Assembly: GCA_016288205.1 (NCBI GenBank)
Contig: JAEEYO010000015.1
Span: 1 to 64,000 of the forward strand
DNA length: 64,000 nucleotides
Source of the DNA: Treponema sp.
GTDB taxonomy: Bacteria > Spirochaetota > Spirochaetia > Treponematales > Treponemataceae
Reading direction: 5' to 3'
Part shown: positions 25,079 to 32,688 of the stretch, in pieces
How the letters are laid out: every line of letters begins with the position of its first letter
Position numbering within the stretch: position 1 is the first letter of the stretch
The notes under the pieces: model-generated
Seen by the model: only the letters and a program-made list of their open reading frames with translations
What the model was told of the DNA's origin: nothing
Database searches by the model: none
Translations under genes and position numbers: made by a program

Positions 25079-25107
25079 TTGAGGTTAAAGCAGAAATATT
25101 GTATACT
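25079..25107 (+). promoter_or_regulatory. Promoter of aroC
   Basis: TTGAGG (25079-25084), 17 bp, TATACT (25102-25107). The start codon is 18 bp downstream of the -10, preceded by AGGGG. Confidence 0.65.
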
Positions 25108-25125
25108 GAACAAAAGGGGTTAGTA

Positions 25126-26223
25126 ATGGCTGGAAACACATTTGGAGAGGCTTTCAGGGTAACGACATTCGGCGAAAGTCACGGGGTCGCGCTCGGATGC
25201 ATCATTGACGGATGTCCCGCGGGGGTTCCGATCGACGCTGATTTTTTACAGTCCGAGATGGACAGACGAAAACCCGGAGCTAGGCAGACAGACTCACAGG
25301 GCAAGGAGATTTTCAATGCGGCCGTCACGTCAAGAAGCGAGGCTGACAGGGCTGAGATTTTGAGCGGCGTATTCGAGGGAAAGTCCACGGGCACTGCGAT
25401 TGCCATTGAGATAAGGAACACCAGCCAGAAATCCAAGGACTACTCATCAATCATGGACAAATTCAGGCCGGGACACGCTGATTTTACATATCACGAAAAA
25501 TACGGCATAAGGGACTACCGCGGGGGAGGAAGATCAAGCGGACGTGAGACTTCGGCAAGGGTTGCTGCGGGTGCGGTCGCGAAGATGTTCCTTTCCATGA
25601 GCGGAGTTGAGATCAAGGCATATACGGTGAGGGCTGCGGGAATCCAGTGCGAGAAAATCAATCTGGAGGAGATTGATAGAAATCCGCTGAGAGTTCCTGA
25701 CTGTGCTTCGGCTGAGCGTATGATGGAAAAAATTGAGGAGCTAAGGAAAAGCGGAGACTCCGCCGGAGGAATAATCGAATGCAGGATTTCAGGACTTCCG
25801 GCAGGTCTTGGTGAGCCTGTGTTTGACAAGATGGACGCGGTTCTTGCCTCAGCCATGCTTTCCATCGGTGCCGTAAAGGGAATTGAGTTCGGCGAGGGAT
25901 TTCATGCGGCTGATTTGACCGGAAGCGAAAACAATGACCCCATGCGCGAGGGACCTGCATTTGTCTCGAACCATGCGGGGGGCATACTCGGAGGAATCAC
26001 ACGCGGCGACGACATTGTGTTCCGGCTTGCGATAAAACCTGTGCCTAGCATCTTCAAGAGGCAGTCCACCGTGGACACATCCATGAGAGAGTGTGAGATT
26101 GAGATAGAGGGAAGACACGACGTGTGCCTTTGTCCGAGGATTGTCCCCGTGGTTGAGGCCATGGCAGCGATTACGGCTGCGGATATGATGCTCAGGAACA
26201 GAAGCTCTCGAGTGGAAAGATGA
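25126..26223 (+). CDS. aroC: Chorismate synthase
   Basis: This 365-aa enzyme converts EPSP to chorismate with reduced FMN at the end of the shikimate pathway. Signatures are GNTFGEAFRVTTFGESHGVALGCIIDG at the N-terminus, YRGGGRSSGRETSARVAAGAVA, and HAGGILGGI(T)RGDDI. The start is the ATG at 25126, with AGGGG and a promoter immediately upstream. The stop codon lies inside the first unit of the heptanucleotide array, so the array has shaped the last residues (VER). Confidence 0.97.
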   Translation: MAGNTFGEAFRVTTFGESHGVALGCIIDGCPAGVPIDADFLQSEMDRRKPGARQTDSQGKEIFNAAVTSRSEADRAEILSGVFEGKSTGTAIAIEIRNTSQKSKDYSSIMDKFRPGHADFTYHEKYGIRDYRGGGRSSGRETSARVAAGAVAKMFLSMSGVEIKAYTVRAAGIQCEKINLEEIDRNPLRVPDCASAERMMEKIEELRKSGDSAGGIIECRISGLPAGLGEPVFDKMDAVLASAMLSIGAVKGIEFGEGFHAADLTGSENNDPMREGPAFVSNHAGGILGGITRGDDIVFRLAIKPVPSIFKRQSTVDTSMRECEIEIEGRHDVCLCPRIVPVVEAMAAITAADMMLRNRSSRVER

Positions 26224-26314
26224 AAGTGGAAAGATGAAAGTGGAAAGATGAAAGTGGAAAGATGAAAGTGGAAAGTTGAAAGTTGAAAGTTGAGAGTGGA
26301 AAACGGAAAGTTAG
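26210..26314 (+). repeat. Heptanucleotide array (AAGNNGA type) after aroC
   Basis: Five 14-bp units (AAGTGGAAAGATGA and variants, 26210-26279) are followed by two 7-bp AAGTTGA units and degenerate copies (GAGTGGA, AAACGGA, AAGTTAG). The register is strictly 7 bp. The array begins inside the aroC stop region and ends just before the SD of the next gene. A related array lies after pepF (40362-40465). Confidence 0.9.
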
Positions 26315-26329
26315 AGTAGGAGAAAGATA

Positions 26330-27775
26330 ATGGCTAAAAATAAGAAGGTAAATAAAAAGAGAGATGAGAAAAAATCTGGGAAGAAAGGTTCAAGGGCGGT
26401 GAAGGCATTCTGCATCGGGATTCCGCTTGCCCTGATTGTGGCACTCGGTGTCGCCCTGCCTGTAAACGCAAAGTCGGTCATAAAGACTCCGCCGCTCGGT
26501 GACAGGACTTTGGAGCAGGAGAAAAATCTTACGGGAGTTCTGGACTCGCTTTATCCGGAGAGAAAATCCGTGGAGCTCACTCCCCTTCCCAAGGAATACT
26601 TTGAGCTTGATGAGTATGAGATTGCCGCACAGAGCGCCATCATCGTGGACGTAAAGACCGGCAGCATAATCTGGGAGAAAAACGCCGACCAGCAGATTCC
26701 GCCGGCATCCATGACCAAAATCGTGGAGATGTACGTGGTTCTTGAGGCCGTAAAGCGCGGGGACATTTCACTTGACGACGTTGTGCCCCTCCCTCCCGAA
26801 AGCTGGGAAGTCAATCTGCCAGCGGACGCTTCAAGGATGCATCTTGCCAAGGGACACATAGTTACGCTAAGGGAGCTGCTTCTGGGACTTGCCATTGCCA
26901 GCGGAAACGACGCATCAATCGCAGTGGCAAATTACGTTGCGGGTAATATGGAAGATTTTGTTGACCGCATGAACGCAGCCGTCAAGCGCATGGGGCTTGA
27001 AAAAACAGTGTTCGTCGAATCAAGCGGATACAGCGAAAAAAACCTTACCACGGCGAGGGAATTCGCGCTCTTTGCCCGTCAGTACATCCTTGATTTCCCC
27101 GACGCACTCAAGGAATTCCATGCAAAGCCGAGCCTGCGCTATCCCACAAGAAAAAACATGCCGGACGGTTCCACTCCAGTCTCCTACACACAGAACAACA
27201 CGAACAAGCTACTTTCCAAAATCCAGGGCTGCGACGGACTTAAGACCGGATTCATCTACGAAAGCGGCTACAACATCTCCGTAACGGCAGAGATGAACGG
27301 CACCAGGTTCCTTTCAGTCACGATGGGAGGCCCCGGAAACAACACCGTGGACGGAAACACATACAGGGTGAGCGACAACATGACTCTCTTCAACTACGCG
27401 TTCTCCCATTACGCAGACTACCATGCGCCGACAGGAGACGACAAGCATGAGTTCACCGTGGGAATCTTCGGTGGAGCGGAAAAATCCGTAAAGCTTGTTC
27501 CTGCCCTAGACGAGACCTTCACCGTGCCGAGAATCACAAGTGACTCACCCACAGGAGCCGCAGCGAGCGTATACGTGCGTGCAGACGTTCCAAGGTACCT
27601 CTACGGAAAGATTGAGTGTGGAAAACAATACGGCACAATCACCTACATGATTGACGACGAGGTCCTGAGAGTGGTTCCATTGGTCGCCGACCGGACCGTG
27701 GAGCTCGGAGGATTCTTCACCCGCACCCTCGGCAAGCTCGATGAGATACTGCTGGATGCGATTTTAAAAGATTGA
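26330..27775 (+). CDS. D-alanyl-D-alanine carboxypeptidase (low-molecular-weight PBP)
   Basis: This 481-aa enzyme starts after AGGAGA. A lysine-rich N-terminus precedes a single hydrophobic segment (about residues 28-46) that acts as signal or anchor. The penicillin-binding triad is complete: SMTK (S127, K130), SGN (191-193) and KTG (305-307). A C-terminal PBP5-like beta domain follows (about residues 380-460). It trims the terminal D-Ala from peptidoglycan stem peptides in the periplasm. It follows aroC after the heptad array. Confidence 0.93.
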   Translation: MAKNKKVNKKRDEKKSGKKGSRAVKAFCIGIPLALIVALGVALPVNAKSVIKTPPLGDRTLEQEKNLTGVLDSLYPERKSVELTPLPKEYFELDEYEIAAQSAIIVDVKTGSIIWEKNADQQIPPASMTKIVEMYVVLEAVKRGDISLDDVVPLPPESWEVNLPADASRMHLAKGHIVTLRELLLGLAIASGNDASIAVANYVAGNMEDFVDRMNAAVKRMGLEKTVFVESSGYSEKNLTTAREFALFARQYILDFPDALKEFHAKPSLRYPTRKNMPDGSTPVSYTQNNTNKLLSKIQGCDGLKTGFIYESGYNISVTAEMNGTRFLSVTMGGPGNNTVDGNTYRVSDNMTLFNYAFSHYADYHAPTGDDKHEFTVGIFGGAEKSVKLVPALDETFTVPRITSDSPTGAAASVYVRADVPRYLYGKIECGKQYGTITYMIDDEVLRVVPLVADRTVELGGFFTRTLGKLDEILLDAILKD

Positions 27776-27802
27776 CCAAAAAGCTTGAATCTATGGTATA
27801 AT
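27772..27802 (+). promoter_or_regulatory. Possible promoter of the MNT/HEPN pair
   Basis: TATAAT (27797-27802) has TG one base upstream (extended -10) and a TTGACC at 27772-27777 with a long 19-bp spacer. It overlaps the left direct repeat. Confidence 0.5.
27777..27791 (+). repeat. 15-bp direct repeat, left copy flanking MNT/HEPN
   Basis: CAAAAAGCTTGAATC here and at 28528-28542, both preceded by a near-identical TGAC element. This copy directly follows the carboxypeptidase stop. Confidence 0.85.
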
Positions 27803-27824
27803 GAAACAAGCTGGAGGTTGAATC

Positions 27825-28139
27825 ATGCTTACAGAAGAGGCAAAACTTATAAACGAACGGCTAAAAACCGTAATGAATCCAAATCGAATCTATCTTTTCG
27901 GCTCCTATGCGAAAAATACCCAGAGAGCCGACAGTGACTATGATTTTTATATAGTCATGCCAGATGACGCAGGAAATGAGATTCTTCTTGGTCAAAAGGC
28001 TTACCGTTCACTTCGTGGAATACGCAAGACCCCTGTAGACATTGTTGTCGGACATGAAAGCTCCTTTGAGCGACTCAAAAACCAACCGACGCTTGAGCGT
28101 GAAGTTTTCCGCGATGGAGTAATCCTTTATGAAAAATGA
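27825..28139 (+). CDS. Minimal nucleotidyltransferase (MNT), antitoxin-type
   Basis: This 104-aa protein starts after GGAGGT. It has the nucleotidyltransferase motif FGSYAKNTQRADSDYDFYIV (GS and DxD, about residues 25-43). MNT proteins paired with HEPN proteins form type II or type VII toxin-antitoxin modules in which MNT neutralises HEPN, in some systems by adding AMP. The HEPN gene overlaps its 3' end by 11 bp. The pair appears more AT-rich than the flanking genes and lies between 15-bp direct repeats, which suggests acquisition. Confidence 0.88.
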   Translation: MLTEEAKLINERLKTVMNPNRIYLFGSYAKNTQRADSDYDFYIVMPDDAGNEILLGQKAYRSLRGIRKTPVDIVVGHESSFERLKNQPTLEREVFRDGVILYEK

Positions 28140-28539
28140 AAGCCTTGTAAAAAATTGGATTGAATTTGCAGACATGGATGCAAATATGGCTTCATTTACC
28201 TTTGAAAATATGCATCCAAAACCGCTTGAACTCATCTGTTATCATTGCCAGCAAGCTGCGGAAAAAATTTTAAAGGCATTGCAAATCGCTATCTCCGAAA
28301 ATGTGGATGTCCAGAAAACTCATGACCTTGCACTACTGGCAGATTCTCTTTCTGAGATCATTGAAATTTCTGACATCATTTACAATGCATGCTCAGATCT
28401 TACCCCATACGGTGTAAAAGTCCGCTATCCAAAAGAGGTTTTCGTGGATGAAACCATGACCCAAAAAGCCTTGAACGATATGAAAAAAGTCTTGGAATGG
28501 GGAAAATCCGAAATAGAGAAACTGACACAAAAAGCTTGA
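28129..28539 (+). CDS. HEPN-domain protein, toxin-type partner of MNT
   Basis: This 136-aa helical protein has the PF05168-type HEPN pattern: ELICYHCQQAAEKILKALQIA, then KTHDLALLADSL and VKVRYPKE. The R-x4-6-H ribonuclease motif of active HEPN toxins is not obvious, so nuclease activity is uncertain. Its ATG overlaps the MNT stop region, and GGAG lies upstream. Its last codons and stop are part of the right direct repeat. Confidence 0.85.
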   Translation: MKNESLVKNWIEFADMDANMASFTFENMHPKPLELICYHCQQAAEKILKALQIAISENVDVQKTHDLALLADSLSEIIEISDIIYNACSDLTPYGVKVRYPKEVFVDETMTQKALNDMKKVLEWGKSEIEKLTQKA

Positions 28540-28542
28540 ATC
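28528..28542 (+). repeat. 15-bp direct repeat, right copy flanking MNT/HEPN
   Basis: CAAAAAGCTTGAATC, identical to 27777-27791. It encodes the last residues (QKA) and stop codon of the HEPN protein. Confidence 0.85.
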
Positions 28543-28576
28543 CCTAGAGAAAAACTCCACTGTCAATTATCAAGAC

Positions 28577-30835
28577 TCATTTCCCGAGAAGGTCCCGAAG
28601 CTCGCAGATTTCGTAGCCGGAGTCCAAAATCGTGGAGATGAGCAGGTCCAGCTTTTCGTAGAGATAGTCGGTGCGGCTTCCGTTTACGTTACCCACGTTC
28701 ACCGGGATTATCATGCCGTCGTGCAAGTCAGCCTCCATTTTTTCGATGATTGCGCCCGCATCCAAATAGACAGTCTTTCCTCCGCTCAGCATGGCCTGTT
28801 CAAGTGAAACTCTGTCGTTGCATTTATTCCATGCGTCCACGTAAACATATCCGGACTCCTCGCCCGCCTGCCTCATCATTGAATTCGCGTTGTAGTTCGG
28901 AGCATGCCAAAGCAGAGCCAGTTCTCCACCGGTTGCGGCAAAAAACTCATCCTCGTTTCTCGCAAGTCCCCGCTTGATAAATCCGGCGTCTATCCTGAAA
29001 GTCTGGGTAAGAAGGTCGGCATTGCTGAAAAAAGACGATGCGCACACGTTTCCGCTCGCAAGAATCTGTCTTGTCTCCTGAGGACACCTTCGGATAAACT
29101 CACCGTTAATGAAGAAAGTTCCCTTGATTCCGAATCTCTCAAGCCATGCAAGAACCTGCGCGAGACCTTCCGAGCTTTCGGTCGCATCAAAAACAAGCGA
29201 CACCCTTTTCGTACCGGGGCTCACAGTCTGCGTCTCCTGATAAAGCGGATACGTCACGGCAGGACCTGAGAGCGAGCGTACAAAAATTGCATTTTCATAA
29301 AGAGTGTTCTGTGCGGCTGTGGTATATGCACGGAAGCGCGAGTTTTTCACCGATGAATGCGGCATGGAAGACAGTCCCGCCCCAGATGACAAGTCCTTGC
29401 TCAAGCTCCATGACCTGAGTGAAAAATCATACTCGAATCTTCGTCCGTCAATCTCGGAAGTGATTTTTCCATTCCTCCACGAAACCGAGTCCACCGACGA
29501 AAGCAGAAGCACGGATTTTGTCCCGACCTTTCCTTTTCCCGCAGATGGCAGAATCCACTCAAAGACGGAGCGCTGTCCACCGGCAATCAACGAGGCGTTT
29601 CCCTTCCATTTTATGGAATATGCCTTCTCACCGTCCAATCTCGCGCGCAGGGTCCATTTTTTCAAATCAAGGGCAAAGAGCGTGTTTCCAGAGACAAAAG
29701 CAATGCTCCTTCGGTCGGGAGAGACCACAGGCTTAGACACGTCCTGATAATCCCTTACGACGCTCATTTTATCCGCCAGCCTGTAGAATGCACCGGAGCG
29801 TTTTCCCTTCTCATAGCTCAGACTGTCAATCCAGAGCACGGCACCCTCATCCGACCAAAAGACATCGTAATCAAGCGCGGAACCGGAAAGTCCCGTAAGA
29901 GGATACATTCCCTTCATGTCCGCAAAATCAAATGCGGTAGGAATCGAATACAGAGCCGCAATCTTGTCCGAGCTGACGGTCACAATCTCCCTGCCGTCGT
30001 CCTTGCACCAGAATCTTCCATGCACGGGATTAAACGCAGAGGGCAAGCGTGAGAGAGCGACACCGCAACCGACCAGAGCCGAATAGAGACCACGTGTGTA
30101 AAGCTCATTTTCCTGAATCCTGTAAACTATGTCGCCGCTGATGTAAAAAATATTTCCGCCGGGAGTCCACTGCACTGAATTGATTGTGCCGTTCCCGATT
30201 TTTCTCAAATCCTCGGAAATGGATATGCCGCGGAACATCGCATCAGGAGTCGCAAAATAAACAGAGCCAGAGTTCTCGTACAAAAGACAGGCGGAATCAG
30301 GAGCCCATTTTACCGGGAGACTTCCGTAAGTAAATGGAATCCTCTCCGCAAGAACCAGAACCTTACCGGTTGAAACCTGCTGCAGGACAAGCTTTCCCGA
30401 CCCATGATTTTTCTGCTCCACATAGCAGACCCATTTTCCGTCAGGACTTTCGCACGCGCTTCCGGTATGAGCGTACTCCACGGGAATCTTCTTCGCTTTC
30501 TCCGTCCACCGCAGCGATGATGTGTCCATGCTGTAACGAGCAGTTCCATAGCGGTTCCTGAGCTGGATTGTGCGTCCTCCGTCAAGAATCTCCATCTCCT
30601 CGGGGAAACAGGTAATCAACTCCGGCTCCTTCTCGACCGAGGTTTTGCCTAACTTGCCAATAAAAAGACTTTTGTATTCTGGTGTGCCGGGAAAATTCTG
30701 ACGCACGGAAAAAAGAAGCTGGCTGTCATCGTTCAAATCAAGAACCTCAAAGGCAACCTTCGCGTGAAGAAGAGTCAATGACGAGAAAACGAGCCCCAGT
30801 GCGAGCCCCGCTTTTTTAAGGAAACAGAACTTCAT
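28577..30835 (-). CDS. Beta-propeller-like protein fused to a degenerate polysaccharide deacetylase (NodB) domain
   Basis: This 752-aa protein has a signal peptide (about residues 1-25). Residues about 26-480 form repeated WD/TolB-like strands (SPDGKWVCYVEQ, WAPDSACLLYENSGSVYFA, SPDRRSIAFVSGNTLFAL). Residues about 540-750 match the NodB fold (SLVFDATESSEGLAQVLAWL, FGIKGTFFINGEFIRRC). The catalytic TFDDG is replaced by VFDAT, and the metal-binding H-x3-H is replaced by SSFFSN, so deacetylase activity is doubtful. It lies downstream of the M23 peptidase in the same direction, pointing to a cell-wall role. Confidence 0.78.
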   Translation of the reverse strand: MKFCFLKKAGLALGLVFSSLTLLHAKVAFEVLDLNDDSQLLFSVRQNFPGTPEYKSLFIGKLGKTSVEKEPELITCFPEEMEILDGGRTIQLRNRYGTARYSMDTSSLRWTEKAKKIPVEYAHTGSACESPDGKWVCYVEQKNHGSGKLVLQQVSTGKVLVLAERIPFTYGSLPVKWAPDSACLLYENSGSVYFATPDAMFRGISISEDLRKIGNGTINSVQWTPGGNIFYISGDIVYRIQENELYTRGLYSALVGCGVALSRLPSAFNPVHGRFWCKDDGREIVTVSSDKIAALYSIPTAFDFADMKGMYPLTGLSGSALDYDVFWSDEGAVLWIDSLSYEKGKRSGAFYRLADKMSVVRDYQDVSKPVVSPDRRSIAFVSGNTLFALDLKKWTLRARLDGEKAYSIKWKGNASLIAGGQRSVFEWILPSAGKGKVGTKSVLLLSSVDSVSWRNGKITSEIDGRRFEYDFSLRSWSLSKDLSSGAGLSSMPHSSVKNSRFRAYTTAAQNTLYENAIFVRSLSGPAVTYPLYQETQTVSPGTKRVSLVFDATESSEGLAQVLAWLERFGIKGTFFINGEFIRRCPQETRQILASGNVCASSFFSNADLLTQTFRIDAGFIKRGLARNEDEFFAATGGELALLWHAPNYNANSMMRQAGEESGYVYVDAWNKCNDRVSLEQAMLSGGKTVYLDAGAIIEKMEADLHDGMIIPVNVGNVNGSRTDYLYEKLDLLISTILDSGYEICELRDLLGK

Positions 30836-30906
30836 ATCCGCCGCAAGCCCCCTGATATGGAATTTAAGAATATAATCGAAAGACTGATTTTCAGAAGCTT
30901 TCCTTA

Positions 30907-32112
30907 TTAGAAGCGACCCTTAAGAGCAGAGACTACGGAAACAGGATTTACCAAAGCTCCGTTCTTGTAGACCGTGAAGTGCAGGTGTGGTCCGGTGGAG
31001 TATCCCGTGCTTCCGACGAGTCCGATTTTCTCTCCCTGGCTGACCTTCGCTCCCTTCTGCGCGATGATTTTGCTCATGTGTCCGTAAAGGGTCTGGTAGT
31101 TGTCCTTGTGCTTGATGATTACGTAATATCCGTAGACATTGCTCCAGCCGGATGTGGAGACGGTTCCGCTCATCGCGGCATAAATCGGAGTACCCGTAGG
31201 ACAGGCCATGTCAACTCCGGTATGATTCTTCCGCACCTTGGAGATCGGGTCAATTCTTGATCCGTAAGCGGACGTAGCGTACCACTTTGCCTTGAGCGGG
31301 CTGATGAACTTCTCACCCATTGCCTTCTCAATGACGCTCTCGGAAAGCTTGGCTCCCGGAATGAAAAGCTGCTGTCCCTTCTCAAGATTCGCGGAGACGA
31401 GATTGTTCACGTCCTCAATGTCAACCTGGGTCACATTATATTTTTTGGCGATGCGGCTCAGGGAATCTCCGGAGGAAACCGTATAAATAATTCCATTCAT
31501 CGAAGGAATCTTGACTTTCATTCCAGCAGGAACCTCGGTAACATCAATAATGGTGGGGTTCGCCGCAAGCAGGGTTGAAAGGGTGATATTGTTGTTGGCA
31601 CAGACAGTCGCAATCTTCTCGCCCTTCTTCATCGTGTGCCATCCGTAGCGGATCTCGGCCTTGAATCCTCCCAAGACAGCGTCGTTAAGAAGAAGATTTC
31701 CGTCCTCGTCAACGACATTTCCCTGGTCATCAAGATAAGTGGTTGTCTCACGCGCAAAGGATGCTATGGCTTCGTCCAGATAAGCGAAGGACCTCTCGTT
31801 GTCAGCGTCAAGTTCCACGGGAAGCGCAAAACTTTTCTCATGCGCCATTTTCTCCACAGATTTCCACGGATAGTAAATGCACGCGGCAACGGCAGGCACG
31901 ATCCAAATAAACTTGCAAATTGTTAAAAAAATCTTAAAAAATGTAGAAAAAGCGGATTTTACTGTAAGGACAAAATTCCTCGCGCCGTAGTTCCTGGGCA
32001 TCACAATGGCCGCAGAAGAATAGCGGGACTGATTTATTCTGTTACCGGTAAATCTGAACCGGTTTTTCTGACCTGAATATATAGCGTTTTCTGAATAATT
32101 TATAATTTCCAT
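30907..32112 (-). CDS. Membrane-anchored M23 peptidase with LysM domain(s)
   Basis: This 401-aa protein has one membrane segment (about residues 50-80), a probable LysM-like region (about 155-205), a clear LysM domain (IIYTVSSGDSLSRIAKKYNV, about 210-255) and a C-terminal lysostaphin-type M23 peptidase domain with zinc ligands in NHTGVDMACP and HLHFTVY. It should cleave peptidoglycan cross-links or regulate such cleavage at the periplasmic face. The start at 32112 has no good SD; an internal ATG (MPRNYG) is an alternative. It is divergent from lepB, with little spacing. Confidence 0.88.
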   Translation of the reverse strand: MEIINYSENAIYSGQKNRFRFTGNRINQSRYSSAAIVMPRNYGARNFVLTVKSAFSTFFKIFLTICKFIWIVPAVAACIYYPWKSVEKMAHEKSFALPVELDADNERSFAYLDEAIASFARETTTYLDDQGNVVDEDGNLLLNDAVLGGFKAEIRYGWHTMKKGEKIATVCANNNITLSTLLAANPTIIDVTEVPAGMKVKIPSMNGIIYTVSSGDSLSRIAKKYNVTQVDIEDVNNLVSANLEKGQQLFIPGAKLSESVIEKAMGEKFISPLKAKWYATSAYGSRIDPISKVRKNHTGVDMACPTGTPIYAAMSGTVSTSGWSNVYGYYVIIKHKDNYQTLYGHMSKIIAQKGAKVSQGEKIGLVGSTGYSTGPHLHFTVYKNGALVNPVSVVSALKGRF

Positions 32113-32122
32113 AACGTATCTA

Positions 32123-32151
32123 TCGACATAATCCTTACTCTATATTAGAAT
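32123..32151 (+). promoter_or_regulatory. Promoter of lepB, leaderless
   Basis: TCGACA (32123-32128), 17 bp, TAGAAT (32146-32151), each one mismatch from consensus. The ATG is 9 bp beyond the -10 and no SD has room to be transcribed. Confidence 0.65.
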
Positions 32152-32160
32152 AAAACGGAA

Positions 32161-32688
32161 ATGAAGTCAAAACAAATTCCGCAAATTTTACATATTTTTG
32201 CATTTTTTTTTGCAGGAATCACAGCCGGACTCCTCATAAAATTTTTCATTTTGGACTTTCTGCATATTCAGGGAAAATCCATGGAGCCGACATTTAAAGA
32301 AGGAGATATTGTCCCTGTCCTCAAGGCGGCTTACGGTCTGGACGTCCCGTTCGGAGACTCTACATTCGTACAGTGGAAATATCCTGAGGTGGGCGACGTG
32401 GTTATCTACATGATTGACGGACACATGGTAATCAAAAGATGTGCCGCAGTCGGTGGTTGCGTACTGGATTATTCCTTCGATTCAGGATATACTCTAAGGG
32501 CCGGTGATTTGCTCATTCCGCTGACGGTGGACCAGTATCACCTGATGAAAGACAGCACATCGGTACCTGAAGGAACGATTCTTGCCCTTGGTGACAATTA
32601 CTCAGACTCGGTTGATTCGAGAAAATACGGGTTTGTTCCCGTAAAAAACATTTTGGGAAAAGTACTATGCAGACGAACGGCTTTCTAA
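32161..32688 (+). CDS. lepB: Signal peptidase I
   Basis: This 175-aa enzyme removes signal peptides from exported proteins at the membrane. An N-terminal membrane helix (about residues 8-33) precedes the catalytic Ser in IQGKSMEPTF (S40) and Lys in VIKRCAAVGG (K92). The third signature is LGDNYSDSVDSRKYG. It is short, as in minimal type I peptidases. The start codon lies 9 bp after the -10 box, so the mRNA is probably leaderless. The PBP gene overlaps its 3' end by 22 bp. Confidence 0.94.
   Translation: MKSKQIPQILHIFAFFFAGITAGLLIKFFILDFLHIQGKSMEPTFKEGDIVPVLKAAYGLDVPFGDSTFVQWKYPEVGDVVIYMIDGHMVIKRCAAVGGCVLDYSFDSGYTLRAGDLLIPLTVDQYHLMKDSTSVPEGTILALGDNYSDSVDSRKYGFVPVKNILGKVLCRRTAF

Noticed and set aside
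26210-26314. A CRISPR array
   Set aside because: The units are directly adjacent 7- or 14-bp repeats with no spacers, and no cas genes are present.
32113-32140. A short upstream ORF (MSIDTLWKL) in front of the M23 peptidase gene
   Set aside because: The SD-like AAGGA is only 2 nt from its ATG and the stretch overlaps the divergent lepB promoter, so support is too thin.
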